DNA of 64,000 bases from Acidobacteriota bacterium (GCA_017994815.1 JAGOJY010000003.1:105437-169436); one strand, 5' to 3'; numbered from the stretch's first letter, positions 1 through 8,518 are shown. Notes: generated by a model not told the origin, from the sequence alone. Numbers and translations are program-made.

Positions 1-10
1 AGGACGGGAA

Positions 11-748
11 ATGAACGACGCGCTGCGGCGCCTGGAGGACCTCGTCCGGCGCGACCGCGACCACGATTGCGAGGGCGTCGGGGCGCAGAAGCTGTGCGTG
101 AAGATCGTCGGCGTCGCCGACCTGCCGACCCGCTTCGGGCGCTTCCAGATCGTCGCGTTCTGGAACAACCGCGACTCCAAGGAGCACATCGCGCTGGTGC
201 ACGGCGACATCCTCGAAGCCGAAGACGTGCCGACGCGGCTGCACTCCGAGTGCCTGACCGGCGACACGATCGGCTCGTTGCGCTGCGACTGCCGGGACCA
301 GCTCCAGGCGGCCCTTCTGCGCATCGGCAGCTCGGAACGTGGGCTGCTCCTGTACCTGCGGCAGGAGGGGCGCGGGATCGGCCTGATCAACAAGATCCGC
401 GCCTACGCGTTGCAGGACCGTGGTCTCGACACCGTCGAAGCCAACCTCGCGCTCGGTTTCCGCGACGACGAACGCGACTACGCGGTCGCGGCGCACATGA
501 TCAAGAGCCTGACCGTGCGCTCGATCCACCTCATGACCAACAACCCCGCCAAGGTGCAGCAACTCACGCAGTACGGGATCGACGTCGCCGGCCGCATCCC
601 GCACGTCATCCCACCCAACCCGCACAACCGGTTCTACCTCGAGACGAAGGCCACCCGCTCCGGCCACTGGATCGACTTCGAGGGCAAGCCGCACCTGCCC
701 GAGCAGAGCGACCCGGTCGTCGTCGAGGGCATGGACAAGCCCGCCTGA
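11..748 (+). CDS. ribA: GTP cyclohydrolase II
   Basis: The 245-residue product opens GTP to 2,5-diamino-6-ribosylamino-pyrimidinone 5'-phosphate, formate and pyrophosphate, the first step of riboflavin synthesis. The family zinc ligands are visible as Cys81, Cys92 and Cys94 in the HSECLTGDTIGSLRCDC segment. The substrate-binding RQEGRG motif is at residues 117-122. The length suits a stand-alone RibA, without the DHBP synthase half found in RibBA fusions. The ATG at 11 has AGGA six bases upstream, at the very edge of the window. No other riboflavin gene is nearby, so this copy is either scattered or belongs to an operon lying to the left. Confidence 0.95.
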   Translation: MNDALRRLEDLVRRDRDHDCEGVGAQKLCVKIVGVADLPTRFGRFQIVAFWNNRDSKEHIALVHGDILEAEDVPTRLHSECLTGDTIGSLRCDCRDQLQAALLRIGSSERGLLLYLRQEGRGIGLINKIRAYALQDRGLDTVEANLALGFRDDERDYAVAAHMIKSLTVRSIHLMTNNPAKVQQLTQYGIDVAGRIPHVIPPNPHNRFYLETKATRSGHWIDFEGKPHLPEQSDPVVVEGMDKPA

Positions 749-775
749 CGCGCGACCCGTCGTCGCGCGCGCCGA

Positions 776-1936
776 TCAGTAGCGGTAGATCGCCGCGATC
801 GGGTTGCCTCCCGGCACCTGCCCGCCGCCCAGGAGGTGCACCGTGCCCTTGCTTTCGAAGGTGCGGATCGCGGCGCGGTCGAACAAATCCTCGTCGCCGT
901 CCTGCGGGGTGTCGTGCAGTTCGACCAGCCCCGCCTGCGCGTCGAGCCGGCCCCACTGCTGCGCGGACTCGTCGAGGAACAGCGTGTCCACGCGGCCGTA
1001 GTGCGCCGACTGGATCACCTCGCGCGGTTCGCCCGACACGCGGCCGGTTCCCTGCAGGTCGTGGAAGCGCGCGAGATCGGCCGCGCGGCGCTCGTCGACG
1101 GCCTTGCGCACGTAAGGCCAGCCCAGCTGGCGCAGCTCGTTCGCCTTCATCATCTCGTGGTTGCCGATGTCGGCGCCCGCGGCGAGGTTGCCGTAGGTGT
1201 TGACCTCGCGGTAGATCGGCAAGAGGTAGTCGATGCCGGCGACGACGAGCGGTGCGGTCTCGTTGTTCAGCAGCCGGCGCAGGCTGCGGTCGACCGCGGT
1301 GAGAAAGCGCCGGATGTCCTCCTTACGGTCGTCGTAGCCCGCGCCCTGCGTGTGGAACAGCGCGCCGCGCTCCGTTCCGCCGGCGTTCGGCGAGCGCGTG
1401 CGCCGCTCCAGCTTCTGCTCCGGTTCATCGTAACGCAGCACCTCGTCGAGGCTGCGGGGCACTCCCGGTAGCGGCAACTCGTTCGCGTTGTGCTCCGTCG
1501 CGCGCACGAGCCGCACGGAACCGAGGCTGACCGCGAGCACGTAGAAGCGGTGGTCCGAGTCGAGCGCCGGGAGCAGCGGCTTGAGGTGGAACCTCTCGCC
1601 GACGACGAGCGTCTCGCGGAACGGGATCGGCAGCCGGTAGCGGCGCAGGGTCGCCCCGCGGGCCACGAACAGGGCCAATCCGTCGCTGCCCTGGCGCCAG
1701 AACGCCTCGTCGTCCACCAACGCGTGCGCCGGCGCGAGGAACTCGCGGGTCTCGCTGGCCTTCATGCCGCCGCCCAGGAGCTTCTCCTCGGCGCGCGCGA
1801 GCAGGTTCTTCAGCCGGATCGGATCCTGCTGGATCTCGTTCCCCGCGCGGTGCGTGGGGAGGAAAATCGAGACCGCGGGCTTACCCTGGTGCTGCATCAG
1901 CGCGACCAGATCGGCCCTGGTTTTCGTGAGGTCCAT
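776..1936 (-). CDS. baeRF family protein (bacterial release-factor-like)
   Basis: A 386-residue cytosolic protein resembling the bacterial archaeo-eukaryotic release factor family (baeRF3-like). It has an N-terminal segment beginning MDLTKTRADLVALMQ, a central alpha/beta region with an SIFLPTHR motif, and a C-terminal segment ending GGGQVPGGNPIAAIYRY. The GGQ tripeptide of true class I release factors is not seen, only GGGQ near the C terminus. The family is predicted, not shown, to act on stalled or damaged ribosomes. The ATG at 1936 is preceded by AGAGGTGG and fits the family start. Open frame continues to 2065 but is compositionally biased and has no ribosome site. It is transcribed in the same direction as the secreted-protein gene upstream, 154 bases away. 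Confidence 0.75.
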   Translation of the reverse strand: MDLTKTRADLVALMQHQGKPAVSIFLPTHRAGNEIQQDPIRLKNLLARAEEKLLGGGMKASETREFLAPAHALVDDEAFWRQGSDGLALFVARGATLRRYRLPIPFRETLVVGERFHLKPLLPALDSDHRFYVLAVSLGSVRLVRATEHNANELPLPGVPRSLDEVLRYDEPEQKLERRTRSPNAGGTERGALFHTQGAGYDDRKEDIRRFLTAVDRSLRRLLNNETAPLVVAGIDYLLPIYREVNTYGNLAAGADIGNHEMMKANELRQLGWPYVRKAVDERRAADLARFHDLQGTGRVSGEPREVIQSAHYGRVDTLFLDESAQQWGRLDAQAGLVELHDTPQDGDEDLFDRAAIRTFESKGTVHLLGGGQVPGGNPIAAIYRY

Positions 1937-2055
1937 CACCACCTCTGAGCGGCCCGTGGAGCCGCGGGTGCGTTCGCGAAGGCAACGCTGGACGGGACCG
2001 GAGCCGCCCAGTTGCAGCACGGCGCAGCCCCGAGGGCAAGCTCGCGCCGGGGTGC

Positions 2056-2074
2056 TCCCGGGCATCGCCCGGGA
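2056..2074 (-). terminator. hairpin between the secreted-protein and baeRF genes
   Basis: TCCCGGG (2056-2062) and CCCGGGA (2068-2074) form a perfect 7-bp stem with a 5-base loop, just downstream of the secreted-protein gene on the minus strand. There is no T-tract, so it may be a weak or rho-assisted terminator or an mRNA 3' end. Confidence 0.35.
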
Positions 2075-2090
2075 ACACGGTTCTCACAAC

Positions 2091-3107
2091 CTACGGCCGA
2101 TCCGCGGCCACCTGCGCGTCGGGGATCCCGAGTTCGACCATGTAGTCCACCGAGTACTCGGTTGCCGCCGCGAGCCGCCGGCGCCGGCCGAAATTCACCG
2201 TGACCGTGCAGACCTGCCCCGCCTGCAACTGGCACAGCGCGCCGCGGTTGGCGTCCGTCGCCGGGAGCGAGTCCACGCCCTGGCTGATGTAGCGGGCGCG
2301 CGCGTACTTGCCGTAACCGGTGTCGAGCTGGGCCACCGAGAAACCGGCGGAAAGCCGGTGTTCCCCGGCCGGCACGACGATCTCGTGCACCTCGAGCGGC
2401 CCGAACCGGAACTCGCGCGGCGTCTCCGCGCGCCGGCCCGTGATCTCCTCGCGCTCGTACTGCTTGCCCCGGCTCGCGACGGTCTTGCCGTCGAGCGTGA
2501 TCTTGTAGAACGTCACCGGGAACAGCGAGCGCATGACGATGCGGATGATCGACTCGTCGGGGCCGAGCAGCGGCCGCTCGTCGAGCGGGCTCTCCGGCGC
2601 GAACTGCGGCTCCTCGACGGCGTCTTCCTGCGGCGTGCGCGGCGTCGGCTGCGGCTCCGTCGTCGCCGGGGTGCTCGCGCGCGACGCGGACGCGGCGGGC
2701 GCCTCCCCGCGCCGTTCCTTGCCGGACTTCAGGGTCCTTTTTTCCTGCGCCGGCTTGTAGTTCGGCAGGTCCGGGATCTCGCGCGGCGGCGGCGCGTCCT
2801 TCATCACCGCCGCGACGCGCCCCGCCTGCACGAGCCGGTAGAGCACGTTGTCCGACACACCGCGCCGCTTCAGCTCCGCGATTTCGGTTCCCGTCAGCGA
2901 CGGGACGTCGTCCATCTGCTTGATGCGCGCCTCGATCACGACGTCGCCGACCCGGGCCTCGACCATCGTGAGGACTTCCTGGATCGTGGGGTGAGCGAGG
3001 GCCCCGGCGTCGGGTTCGGCACGGGACGACGCGGCAGCCAAGACGAGGACCACCGGGAGACACAGGACGGCAAAGAGCCAGCGCGCGCAGGTGGGGCGGC
3101 TCCCCAT
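2091..3107 (-). CDS. secreted protein of unknown function
   Basis: A 338-residue protein I do not recognise. A classical signal peptide covers residues 1-30: basic GSRPTCAR, a hydrophobic LFAVLCLPVVLVLAAA core, and likely cleavage after SRA. The next segment (about 35-100) is helical and reads like a small Shc/SHOCT-type 'rules' motif (IQEVLTMVEARVGDVVIEARIK). Then comes a low-complexity Pro/Ala/Thr/Glu linker (about 105-175), followed by a C-terminal beta-rich region with ITLDGK and GEHRLSAGFSV. That last pattern resembles PEGA-like surface domains, but the match is weak. The ATG has GGAGGTG just upstream. Probably periplasmic or surface-exposed. Confidence 0.6.
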   Translation of the reverse strand: MGSRPTCARWLFAVLCLPVVLVLAAASSRAEPDAGALAHPTIQEVLTMVEARVGDVVIEARIKQMDDVPSLTGTEIAELKRRGVSDNVLYRLVQAGRVAAVMKDAPPPREIPDLPNYKPAQEKRTLKSGKERRGEAPAASASRASTPATTEPQPTPRTPQEDAVEEPQFAPESPLDERPLLGPDESIIRIVMRSLFPVTFYKITLDGKTVASRGKQYEREEITGRRAETPREFRFGPLEVHEIVVPAGEHRLSAGFSVAQLDTGYGKYARARYISQGVDSLPATDANRGALCQLQAGQVCTVTVNFGRRRRLAAATEYSVDYMVELGIPDAQVAADRP

Positions 3108-3211
3108 GGGGCACCTCCGCAGGGACAGGCGTCGGGCGAGCCGTCGGACGTCATGATCCCATGACCTCCGCGGAAAATCGACGAAATACCGCTAATGGTC
3201 TTGGGAATCAG

Positions 3212-4522
3212 CTAGATCCGCGCGACACCGAGGAACAGGGCCTGCAGCACGGTGACGACCACCACGAAGGCGGCCCGGGCGTGCCGGGGCGAAAGCCCCG
3301 GGAAGCGGTACTCGATCAACATCGTGCGGCAGCTCGCGAGGCAATCGCCGCACAGGGTGCAGTTGGGACCGGGACGCCCCGCCTCGAGGTGCTCCGGGCG
3401 CAGGGCGTCATACCTGCAGGTGAAGGTGCAGGCGTTGCACGCGGTGCAGGAGCTGCCGATCCGCATGCGGAACGGCGAGACGCGCCCGAGCGTCGTCGCG
3501 AGCCAGCCGACCGGGCAGAACGCGATGCAGTGGGCCATGGTCCCGGTCCGCCGGGACCAGAGCACCATCAGCGCCACGCCGGTGAGGCCGAACGCCAGCC
3601 CGGCGACGGCGGCGACGGTGCCGGGCACGCCCGCCCAGCGCAATCCGAGCGCCGCGAGGACCACCAGCGCCAGCATCGCCAGCCGGCCGTGGCGCGCCCA
3701 GCCCGGGAGGGGTCGCGGCCGGCGGCGGGTGCGGGCCAGCGCGTTGTCCCACGCCCCGATGTAGCAGAGGTGCGAGCACCACGCCGGCCCGACGAGGAGG
3801 AGCGCGGCGCCGAAGAGGATCGGCATCAGGAGGCCGCCGCCGCGGTACAGAGGGCCGGCGACGATCATCGCCGGCACCGGCAGGTGCAGCTTGCCGGTCA
3901 TCAGGAACGTCTCGAAGCCGGACAGGCCGAGCGCGAGCTGGCCGAAGAACACCGCGGAGAAAATGGCCCAGGCCCGCGTGCGCCAGCGCGAGACCTGCGC
4001 CGGATCGAGGAGCTTCTCCGTCAGGAACGCGGCGTAGGCGGCCAAGGCGAGCGCCTCGATCCAGCCCGCCCCCGGGACGAAGCGCTCCAACAGCAGGAGC
4101 GGACGCTGCACCTTGACCTGGATCAGGGCCAGCGTCCCGAACGCGAGCAGGAACGCGACGGCCGACGGCGCGGCGGTGCGCGCGTGCGCCGAGAACCAGC
4201 CGCGCACCCGCGACAGTTCCAGGAGCAACGCCGCGCCCGCGGTGAACGCCGCCACGGCACCGAGGATCAGCAGCATGCGCAGCCACGGCTGCCCCGCGGC
4301 CTGCCGCATGCCGGCCAGCTTCACCGTGGTGTGGAGCCACACGACGGCGCCGGCCACGAGCAGTCCCTGCGCGGCGGTTGCGATCCAGCCTCGCCGCGCC
4401 AGGAACAACAGCGGCACCGCCGCGCACGCGGCCGCGAGCCCGACGCTGCCGGCGCGGTAGAAGTGCGCGCCGAGCAACAGGCAGGACAGCACGGCCGGGA
4501 GCAGCGCGGCGATCGTCAGCAT
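3212..4522 (-). CDS. polytopic membrane protein with NapH/NosR-type 4Fe-4S motifs
   Basis: A 436-residue membrane protein with about ten hydrophobic helices and two kinds of cysteine cluster. CSHLCYIG and HCIAFCPVG are the CX3CP-type motifs typical of NapH/NosR/CcoG-like electron-transfer proteins. Near the C terminus CTACNACTFTC and CTLCGDCLASC are two classical ferredoxin 4Fe-4S sites, each CX2CX2CX3C. It is the last gene of the hemerythrin-cupin-FeS set: its ATG lies one base after the cupin stop, so translation is probably coupled. The likely role is passing electrons between the quinone pool and a periplasmic or cytosolic acceptor under nitrosative or redox stress. The partner is unknown. 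Confidence 0.8.
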   Translation of the reverse strand: MLTIAALLPAVLSCLLLGAHFYRAGSVGLAAACAAVPLLFLARRGWIATAAQGLLVAGAVVWLHTTVKLAGMRQAAGQPWLRMLLILGAVAAFTAGAALLLELSRVRGWFSAHARTAAPSAVAFLLAFGTLALIQVKVQRPLLLLERFVPGAGWIEALALAAYAAFLTEKLLDPAQVSRWRTRAWAIFSAVFFGQLALGLSGFETFLMTGKLHLPVPAMIVAGPLYRGGGLLMPILFGAALLLVGPAWCSHLCYIGAWDNALARTRRRPRPLPGWARHGRLAMLALVVLAALGLRWAGVPGTVAAVAGLAFGLTGVALMVLWSRRTGTMAHCIAFCPVGWLATTLGRVSPFRMRIGSSCTACNACTFTCRYDALRPEHLEAGRPGPNCTLCGDCLASCRTMLIEYRFPGLSPRHARAAFVVVVTVLQALFLGVARI

Positions 4523-4523
4523 G

Positions 4524-4865
4524 TCAGCCGCGGAGCATCGTCAACAGCATCTTGAACCGCTGGCGCGCGGTCACCGCGTGTGACACGTTGGCCGGCATCA
4601 GCACGATCTCACCGGCGCGGACGTGCACCGCCTCGCCGCCGATCGTCAGCTCGGCCTCGCCGTCCACCACCTGCACGAACGCGTCGAACGGCGCCGTGTG
4701 CTCCGACAACTGCTGGCCGGCGTCGAACGAGAAGAACGTCAACGAACCGCCGGGGCTGCGGCCGAGGGTGCGGCTGACGATCGAGTCCGGCACGTAGTCG
4801 AGCAGCGCGCCGACGATCGCGGGGGCGGCGGGGGGCAGGGTTCCGGGTTTCGACTTGTCGTTCAT
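4524..4865 (-). CDS. small cupin-fold protein
   Basis: A 113-residue single-domain cupin. The two conserved stretches are EHTAPFDAFVQVVDGEAELTI and the later AGEIVLMPANVSHAV, giving the small beta-barrel and some of the usual metal ligands (His55-region, Glu, His near residue 97). The substrate is not deducible. It is the middle gene of the sigma-54-controlled set: 63 bases after the hemerythrin gene and one base before the 4Fe-4S protein. Similar short cupins accompany hemerythrin genes in nitric-oxide response loci, which is the basis for suspecting a redox or NO-linked role. Confidence 0.75.
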   Translation of the reverse strand: MNDKSKPGTLPPAAPAIVGALLDYVPDSIVSRTLGRSPGGSLTFFSFDAGQQLSEHTAPFDAFVQVVDGEAELTIGGEAVHVRAGEIVLMPANVSHAVTARQRFKMLLTMLRG

Positions 4866-4928
4866 CGGGTCTCTCCTCGAGTGGGGATCATGGGTTCGGG
4901 ACGGTGCACGAGCATCCTGCCGCCGGGA

Positions 4929-5483
4929 TCAGGCCTTGGCAAAGGACGTGACGAGCGCCCGCGCGAGTTCCTCCAGCCGCGCGCCTTCGCCGGCCGCGTC
5001 GCGCTCGCGGTCCACCCGCGCGCAGACCTCGTCCACGCGGCGCATCGCATCGCCCTCGAGGTGCTTTTGCGCCATGACGTACAGGATGTTGTCTTCCTTC
5101 CAGATGTGGTTGCGCAACAGCGCGGCGTACTCGCGCGCCGCCTCGGCGATGCGCGCACGTTCCGCGGCGTCCCATGTCCCGCCGCGCTCGGCCGCCTCGC
5201 GCATCACGCCGATCAGTCCGCGGCCGTGCTCGTGGTCCGCCAGCATCACGGCGATCGGCCCGGTCTCGGTCGGGAAGCCGTACTCGGCCATCGTCGCGAA
5301 GAGCACGTCTTCTTCCTTGCCGTGGTGACGGGCGTCGGCGAACTCGCGCAGGAACGTCACGAAGCGGCCCAGCTCGGCCGGTTCCGCCGTCCCGCCGTCG
5401 AGCCGGCCCGCGTACTCCACGAGGGCATCGAGGACGCTCTCGATCGCCCGGTGCTCGTTCATCAGGGTCTCTATCGCGCTCAC
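4929..5483 (-). CDS. hemerythrin-domain protein
   Basis: A 184-residue four-helix protein with the hemerythrin His/Glu pattern: NEHRAIES near residue 9, DARHHGKEEDVLF around 50, LADHEHGRG near 80 and LLRNHIWKEDNILY around 120. These ligands bind a di-iron site that senses or handles O2, NO or iron-sulfur damage (YtfE/HHE family). The GTG at 5483 is preferred because GGAGG sits four bases upstream and the sigma-54 promoter at 5525-5539 would start transcription near 5513. A TTG at 5528 would lie inside that promoter. It is the first gene of a three-gene set, divergent from a GAF-AAA-HTH activator. Confidence 0.85.
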   Translation of the reverse strand: MSAIETLMNEHRAIESVLDALVEYAGRLDGGTAEPAELGRFVTFLREFADARHHGKEEDVLFATMAEYGFPTETGPIAVMLADHEHGRGLIGVMREAAERGGTWDAAERARIAEAAREYAALLRNHIWKEDNILYVMAQKHLEGDAMRRVDEVCARVDRERDAAGEGARLEELARALVTSFAKA

Positions 5484-5524
5484 GTTTCCTCCACCGGCGC
5501 GCCGCGCGCCCGGAGGCTTCCATC

Positions 5525-5539
5525 GCAAAGCCCGTGCCC
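5525..5539 (-). promoter_or_regulatory. sigma-54 promoter of the hemerythrin gene
   Basis: Read on the minus strand this is GGGCACG-GGCT-TTGC, matching the -24/-12 consensus TGGCACG-N4-TTGC at every fixed base but the first. The expected start lies near 5513, leaving a 30-nt leader with a GGAGG site before the GTG. The adjacent divergent gene encodes a sigma-54 activator with an intact GAFTGA loop. Confidence 0.75.
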
Positions 5540-5557
5540 ACGTGAAGGTCTTTACCG

Positions 5558-5627
5558 GTCAACGACTTGACAGCCCGCGGCCCATCGCGGCACCCAAATC
5601 TGGGTGTACGGGCGACGATATTTGGGT
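5558..5627. promoter_or_regulatory. candidate operators between hemerythrin gene and activator
   Basis: Several repeats lie upstream of the sigma-54 promoter. GTCAA-CGAC-TTGAC (5558-5571) is a perfect inverted repeat. CACCCA-AATC-TGGGTG (5591-5606) is another. ATTTGGGT (5620-5627) is an inverted copy of ACCCAAAT (5592-5599). They lie about 20-90 bases upstream of the -24 element, within reach for an enhancer-binding protein. The last one overlaps the activator's own -10, which suggests autoregulation. Confidence 0.5.
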
Positions 5628-5632
5628 ATCCT
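5627..5632 (+). promoter_or_regulatory. -10 element of the sigma-54 activator gene (leaderless)
   Basis: TATCCT ends seven bases before the ATG at 5640, so transcription would begin at or next to the start codon. No Shine-Dalgarno sequence is present. It overlaps the candidate operator ATTTGGGT. Confidence 0.45.
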
Positions 5633-5639
5633 TGTCCAC

Positions 5640-7082
5640 ATGATGACAACTCTCCCGGCCCGCGACCCGGAACCGGTCCCCGGCCTCCTGGACGAGGCGA
5701 CCGCCGGCCTGTTGGCGACGACGGACCTCGGCATGGTCCTGCGGCGCATCGAGGACCTGCTGCGGCGCCACTTCGGCGAGACGCGGGTGCGCATCCTGCG
5801 CTCCCTGCCGGAGCGGCCGGGCATCGCCGAGGTGCTCGAGCCGGCCACGGCCGGCGCGCAGGCCCGCGGCACGTTCGAGCCGTTGACCGGGACGGCCGCC
5901 GAGGCCTTGCGCACGCTCGCGCCGGCGGTCGATCCGGGCGGTTGCTGCGCCTTCTTCCCGCTGGTCGTCGAGGGGCGCGCGCTCGGCGTGCTGCGGCTCG
6001 CGCACCCCGCCTCGCGCGTCGGGCGGCTCGGCTGCCTCGAGCACGCCGAGAAGGTGTCGCGCCTGGTCGCGGTCGCGCTGCGCAACAGCTTGATGGTCGA
6101 GGAGATCCGGCGCCTGAACGCGCTGCTCTGCCGCGAGAACCAGGACCTGCGGCAGCGCGTCACGGCCGGCCGGCGCTACGTCGCGGAATCGCCCTCCATG
6201 CGCGCGGTCATGGAGCAGGTGCGGCGCGTGGCGCCCTCCGACGCGACCGTGCTCGTTCGCGGCGAGACCGGCACCGGGAAGGAAGGGATCGCGCGCGCGA
6301 TCCACGAGCTGTCGCCCCGGCTCGGCGGTCCGTTCGTCGTCGTGAACCTCGGGGCCTTGCCGCCCGGCCTCGTCGAGAGCGAGCTGTTCGGTCACGAGCA
6401 AGGCGCGTTCACCGGCGCGGACGCGCGGCGCACCGGCAAGTTCGAGCTGGCGAGTGGCGGGACGCTGCTCCTGGACGAGATCGGCGACGCGCCGCCGGAG
6501 GTGCAGGTGCGCCTCTTGCGCGCGCTGCAGGAGCGCGAGGTCACCCGCGTCGGCGGCACCCGCGCCGTGCCGGTCGACGTGCGCGTGATCGCGGCCACGC
6601 ACCGGCCGCTCGAGGACATGGTCCGCGCGGGCACGTTCCGCGCCGACCTCTACTACCGGCTGGCGGCCTTCCCGATCGTCCTGCCGCCGCTGCGCGACCG
6701 GCCGGAGGACATCCGGCCGCTCGCGCGGCACTTCGTCGCGCTGCACGCGGCGCGGCTCAACCGCAAGGCCCCGGCGATCGGCGAGGAGGCGCTGCGGCGC
6801 CTCGAGCGGCGCGCGTGGCCGGGGAACGTGCGCGAGCTGGAAAACGTGCTCGAGCGCGCGCTGATCCTCGGTGGCGGCGACCAGCTCGAGCTGCCGGACC
6901 TGCCCGCACCGCCGGTCGCGGAAGCGCCGCACGCGACGTGGGAGGAAATTGCGCGCCGCGCCCTCGCGGAGGCGCTGCGCGCGAGCGGCGGGAAGATCTA
7001 CGGCCCGGGTGGCGCCGCGGCCCGCCTCGGCCTGCGCCCGACCACGCTGCAGGGCAAGCTCCGCCGCTACGGCCTGCGCTGA
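5640..7082 (+). CDS. sigma-54-dependent activator (GAF-AAA-HTH, NorR-like)
   Basis: A 480-residue enhancer-binding protein. Residues about 15-165 form a GAF-like sensor containing GGCCAFFPLVVEGRALG. The central AAA+ domain carries Walker A GETGTGKE, the sigma-54 contact loop GAFTGA, Walker B LLLDEIG and the WPGNVRELEN segment. The C terminus is a Fis-type helix-turn-helix (GGAAARLGLRPTTLQGKLRR). The layout matches NorR, whose GAF domain binds NO, but the sensing ligand here is inferred only from the divergent hemerythrin/cupin/Fe-S genes. The ATG at 5640 is chosen because it follows a -10 element by seven bases and the in-frame GTG at 5604 lies within the operator repeats. Confidence 0.85.
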   Translation: MMTTLPARDPEPVPGLLDEATAGLLATTDLGMVLRRIEDLLRRHFGETRVRILRSLPERPGIAEVLEPATAGAQARGTFEPLTGTAAEALRTLAPAVDPGGCCAFFPLVVEGRALGVLRLAHPASRVGRLGCLEHAEKVSRLVAVALRNSLMVEEIRRLNALLCRENQDLRQRVTAGRRYVAESPSMRAVMEQVRRVAPSDATVLVRGETGTGKEGIARAIHELSPRLGGPFVVVNLGALPPGLVESELFGHEQGAFTGADARRTGKFELASGGTLLLDEIGDAPPEVQVRLLRALQEREVTRVGGTRAVPVDVRVIAATHRPLEDMVRAGTFRADLYYRLAAFPIVLPPLRDRPEDIRPLARHFVALHAARLNRKAPAIGEEALRRLERRAWPGNVRELENVLERALILGGGDQLELPDLPAPPVAEAPHATWEEIARRALAEALRASGGKIYGPGGAAARLGLRPTTLQGKLRRYGLR

Positions 7083-7088
7083 CGGGGG

Positions 7089-8438
7089 CTACTGCCAGAA
7101 AGCGACGAGGCCGGAGGCCGGGACGGTGCTCGCCGCGGCCCAGCCGGGGGCGGCGCGCAGCGCCGTCTCCAGCATCTGCCGCGCCCGGGGCGAGTCCCCG
7201 AGCTGCTCGAACACGCGCGAGAGGGCGTACCACGGCCGCGGGTCACCGGCCTCGGCCCGGATCGCCTCGCCGAGCTCCGTCACCGCGGCGGCGGGACCTC
7301 TCGCGTTCGCGGCGAGCCACGCGCGGACCAGCGCCTCCTCGACCGGCTCCGCCGCCACGGCGCGCAGCGTTCGCTCGGCGCGCGCGGCATCTCCCGCGAG
7401 AAAGGACGCGGCCGCGGCGCGCACCGCGGCCCACGCGCCGCGCATCTCGGCCTCGGCCGGGATCGCGGGCGAGCCCTCGACCGCGCGGAACGCGGCTTCG
7501 AAGGTCCGCGCGGCGGCGGTCGCCGGTGCGCCGCCGGCCAGCGCGAGCGCGAGCAGGCGCTCCCCCTCGGCGTAGCACCAGCGCACCGACTCGCCCGATT
7601 CCCGCAGCCGCGCGCACCAGTGCGCCGCGTCCGCCGCATCGCCGCAGGCGAGCGCCAGCCGCGCGGCGAGCGCCAACGCGGGATCGGTGATGCCGCGCGC
7701 GGGGGCCGCGGCGAGGAGCTGCGCCGCCGGCCCGAGGACGACCCGCGCTTCGCGCACCGACGGCACGTCGAGCACGTCGCCGCCGGCGCTGGCGGTCAGC
7801 TCGCGCGCGAGCAGGAACCGCGGGCCGGGATCGGACGGCCGGCTCGCGACGTCCCGCGACAAGAGCGCGCGGTTCCGCTCCAGCTTCCCGCGCGCGAGAC
7901 GTAGCTCCGGGCGGTAACCCTCGTGCAGCAGGCGCAGCCCGGAGCGCGGCGGCGTCCACGTCTCGCGCCCGAGCGCGCGGCAGATCGAGGACAGCACCTG
8001 CTCGTGGACGCGCCCCTCGTAGCGGAACCGCGGATCGATCCGGAACAGCCGCGTGACATGGGCGACCTCGACGCGCCCCGCACCGCGATCCGAGGCGATC
8101 TCGACCGAAAACGCCGGCTCGCGGGCGCGCGCGAGCAGCTGGTGCAGCGCCGTGCGCTCGAACGGCTGCAGCGTCTCGTCGGCATCGACCACGAGCGCCC
8201 ACTCGCCGCGGGCCGCGTCCAGGCAGGCGTTGCGCGCCGCCGAGAAGTCGTCGGTCCAGCGCACGGCGACGACGCGCGCCCCGGCCTCGGCGGCGATGCG
8301 CGGCGTCTCGTCGCGCGAGCCGGTGTCGGCGAGCACCACCTCGTCTGCCAAGGGCGCCGCCGCGGCGATGCAGCGAGCGATGCGCTCCCGTTCATCGCGG
8401 GCGATGACGCACAGCGACACCAGCGGGCGCTCGGTCAC
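7089..8438 (-). CDS. family 2 glycosyltransferase with C-terminal TPR-like repeats
   Basis: A 449-residue cytosolic protein. Residues 1 to about 220 are a GT-A fold family 2 transferase starting [18 protein letters not shown], with the diphosphonucleotide-binding VVDADETL around residue 90 and the DNFSAARN-like [11 protein letters not shown]. The second half is alanine-rich and helical with periodic tetratricopeptide-like units, the last being [23 protein letters not shown]. This arrangement is common in SunS-like or uncharacterised glycosyltransferases; donor and acceptor are unknown. The GTG at 8438 follows CATAAT (8450 to 8445) by six bases, so the mRNA is probably leaderless. It converges with the sigma-54 activator gene six bases away. 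Confidence 0.8.
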   Translation of the reverse strand: MTERPLVSLCVIARDERERIARCIAAAAPLADEVVLADTGSRDETPRIAAEAGARVVAVRWTDDFSAARNACLDAARGEWALVVDADETLQPFERTALHQLLARAREPAFSVEIASDRGAGRVEVAHVTRLFRIDPRFRYEGRVHEQVLSSICRALGRETWTPPRSGLRLLHEGYRPELRLARGKLERNRALLSRDVASRPSDPGPRFLLARELTASAGGDVLDVPSVREARVVLGPAAQLLAAAPARGITDPALALAARLALACGDAADAAHWCARLRESGESVRWCYAEGERLLALALAGGAPATAAARTFEAAFRAVEGSPAIPAEAEMRGAWAAVRAAAASFLAGDAARAERTLRAVAAEPVEEALVRAWLAANARGPAAAVTELGEAIRAEAGDPRPWYALSRVFEQLGDSPRARQMLETALRAAPGWAAASTVPASGLVAFWQ

Positions 8439-8444
8439 GGGGCG

Positions 8445-8450
8445 ATTATG
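8445..8450 (-). promoter_or_regulatory. -10 element of the glycosyltransferase gene (leaderless)
   Basis: CATAAT on the minus strand, six bases before the GTG at 8438. No ribosome-binding site is visible. Confidence 0.45.
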
Positions 8451-8477
8451 CCGCGCGCGCGGGGGAAAGCGGGGACG

Positions 8478-8483
8478 GTATGA
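8478..8483 (+). promoter_or_regulatory. -10-like hexamer upstream of the membrane-protein gene
   Basis: TATGAT lies about 35 bases before the ATG at 8519. Unlike its neighbours this gene would have a leader, with a GGGAGG ribosome site. No clear -35 is seen. Confidence 0.35.
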
Positions 8484-8518
8484 TCTCCGGCGGCCGTTCG
8501 AGAAGAGGGGAGGCAGCG

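Noticed and set aside
67..1203. 378-residue open frame overlapping ribA
   Set aside because: Out-of-frame shadow of ribA, Arg/Pro-rich, running into the antisense of the baeRF gene.
5484..5528. TTG start at 5528 for the hemerythrin protein
   Set aside because: It lies within the sigma-54 promoter, upstream of the predicted transcription start; GTG 5483 has GGAGG.
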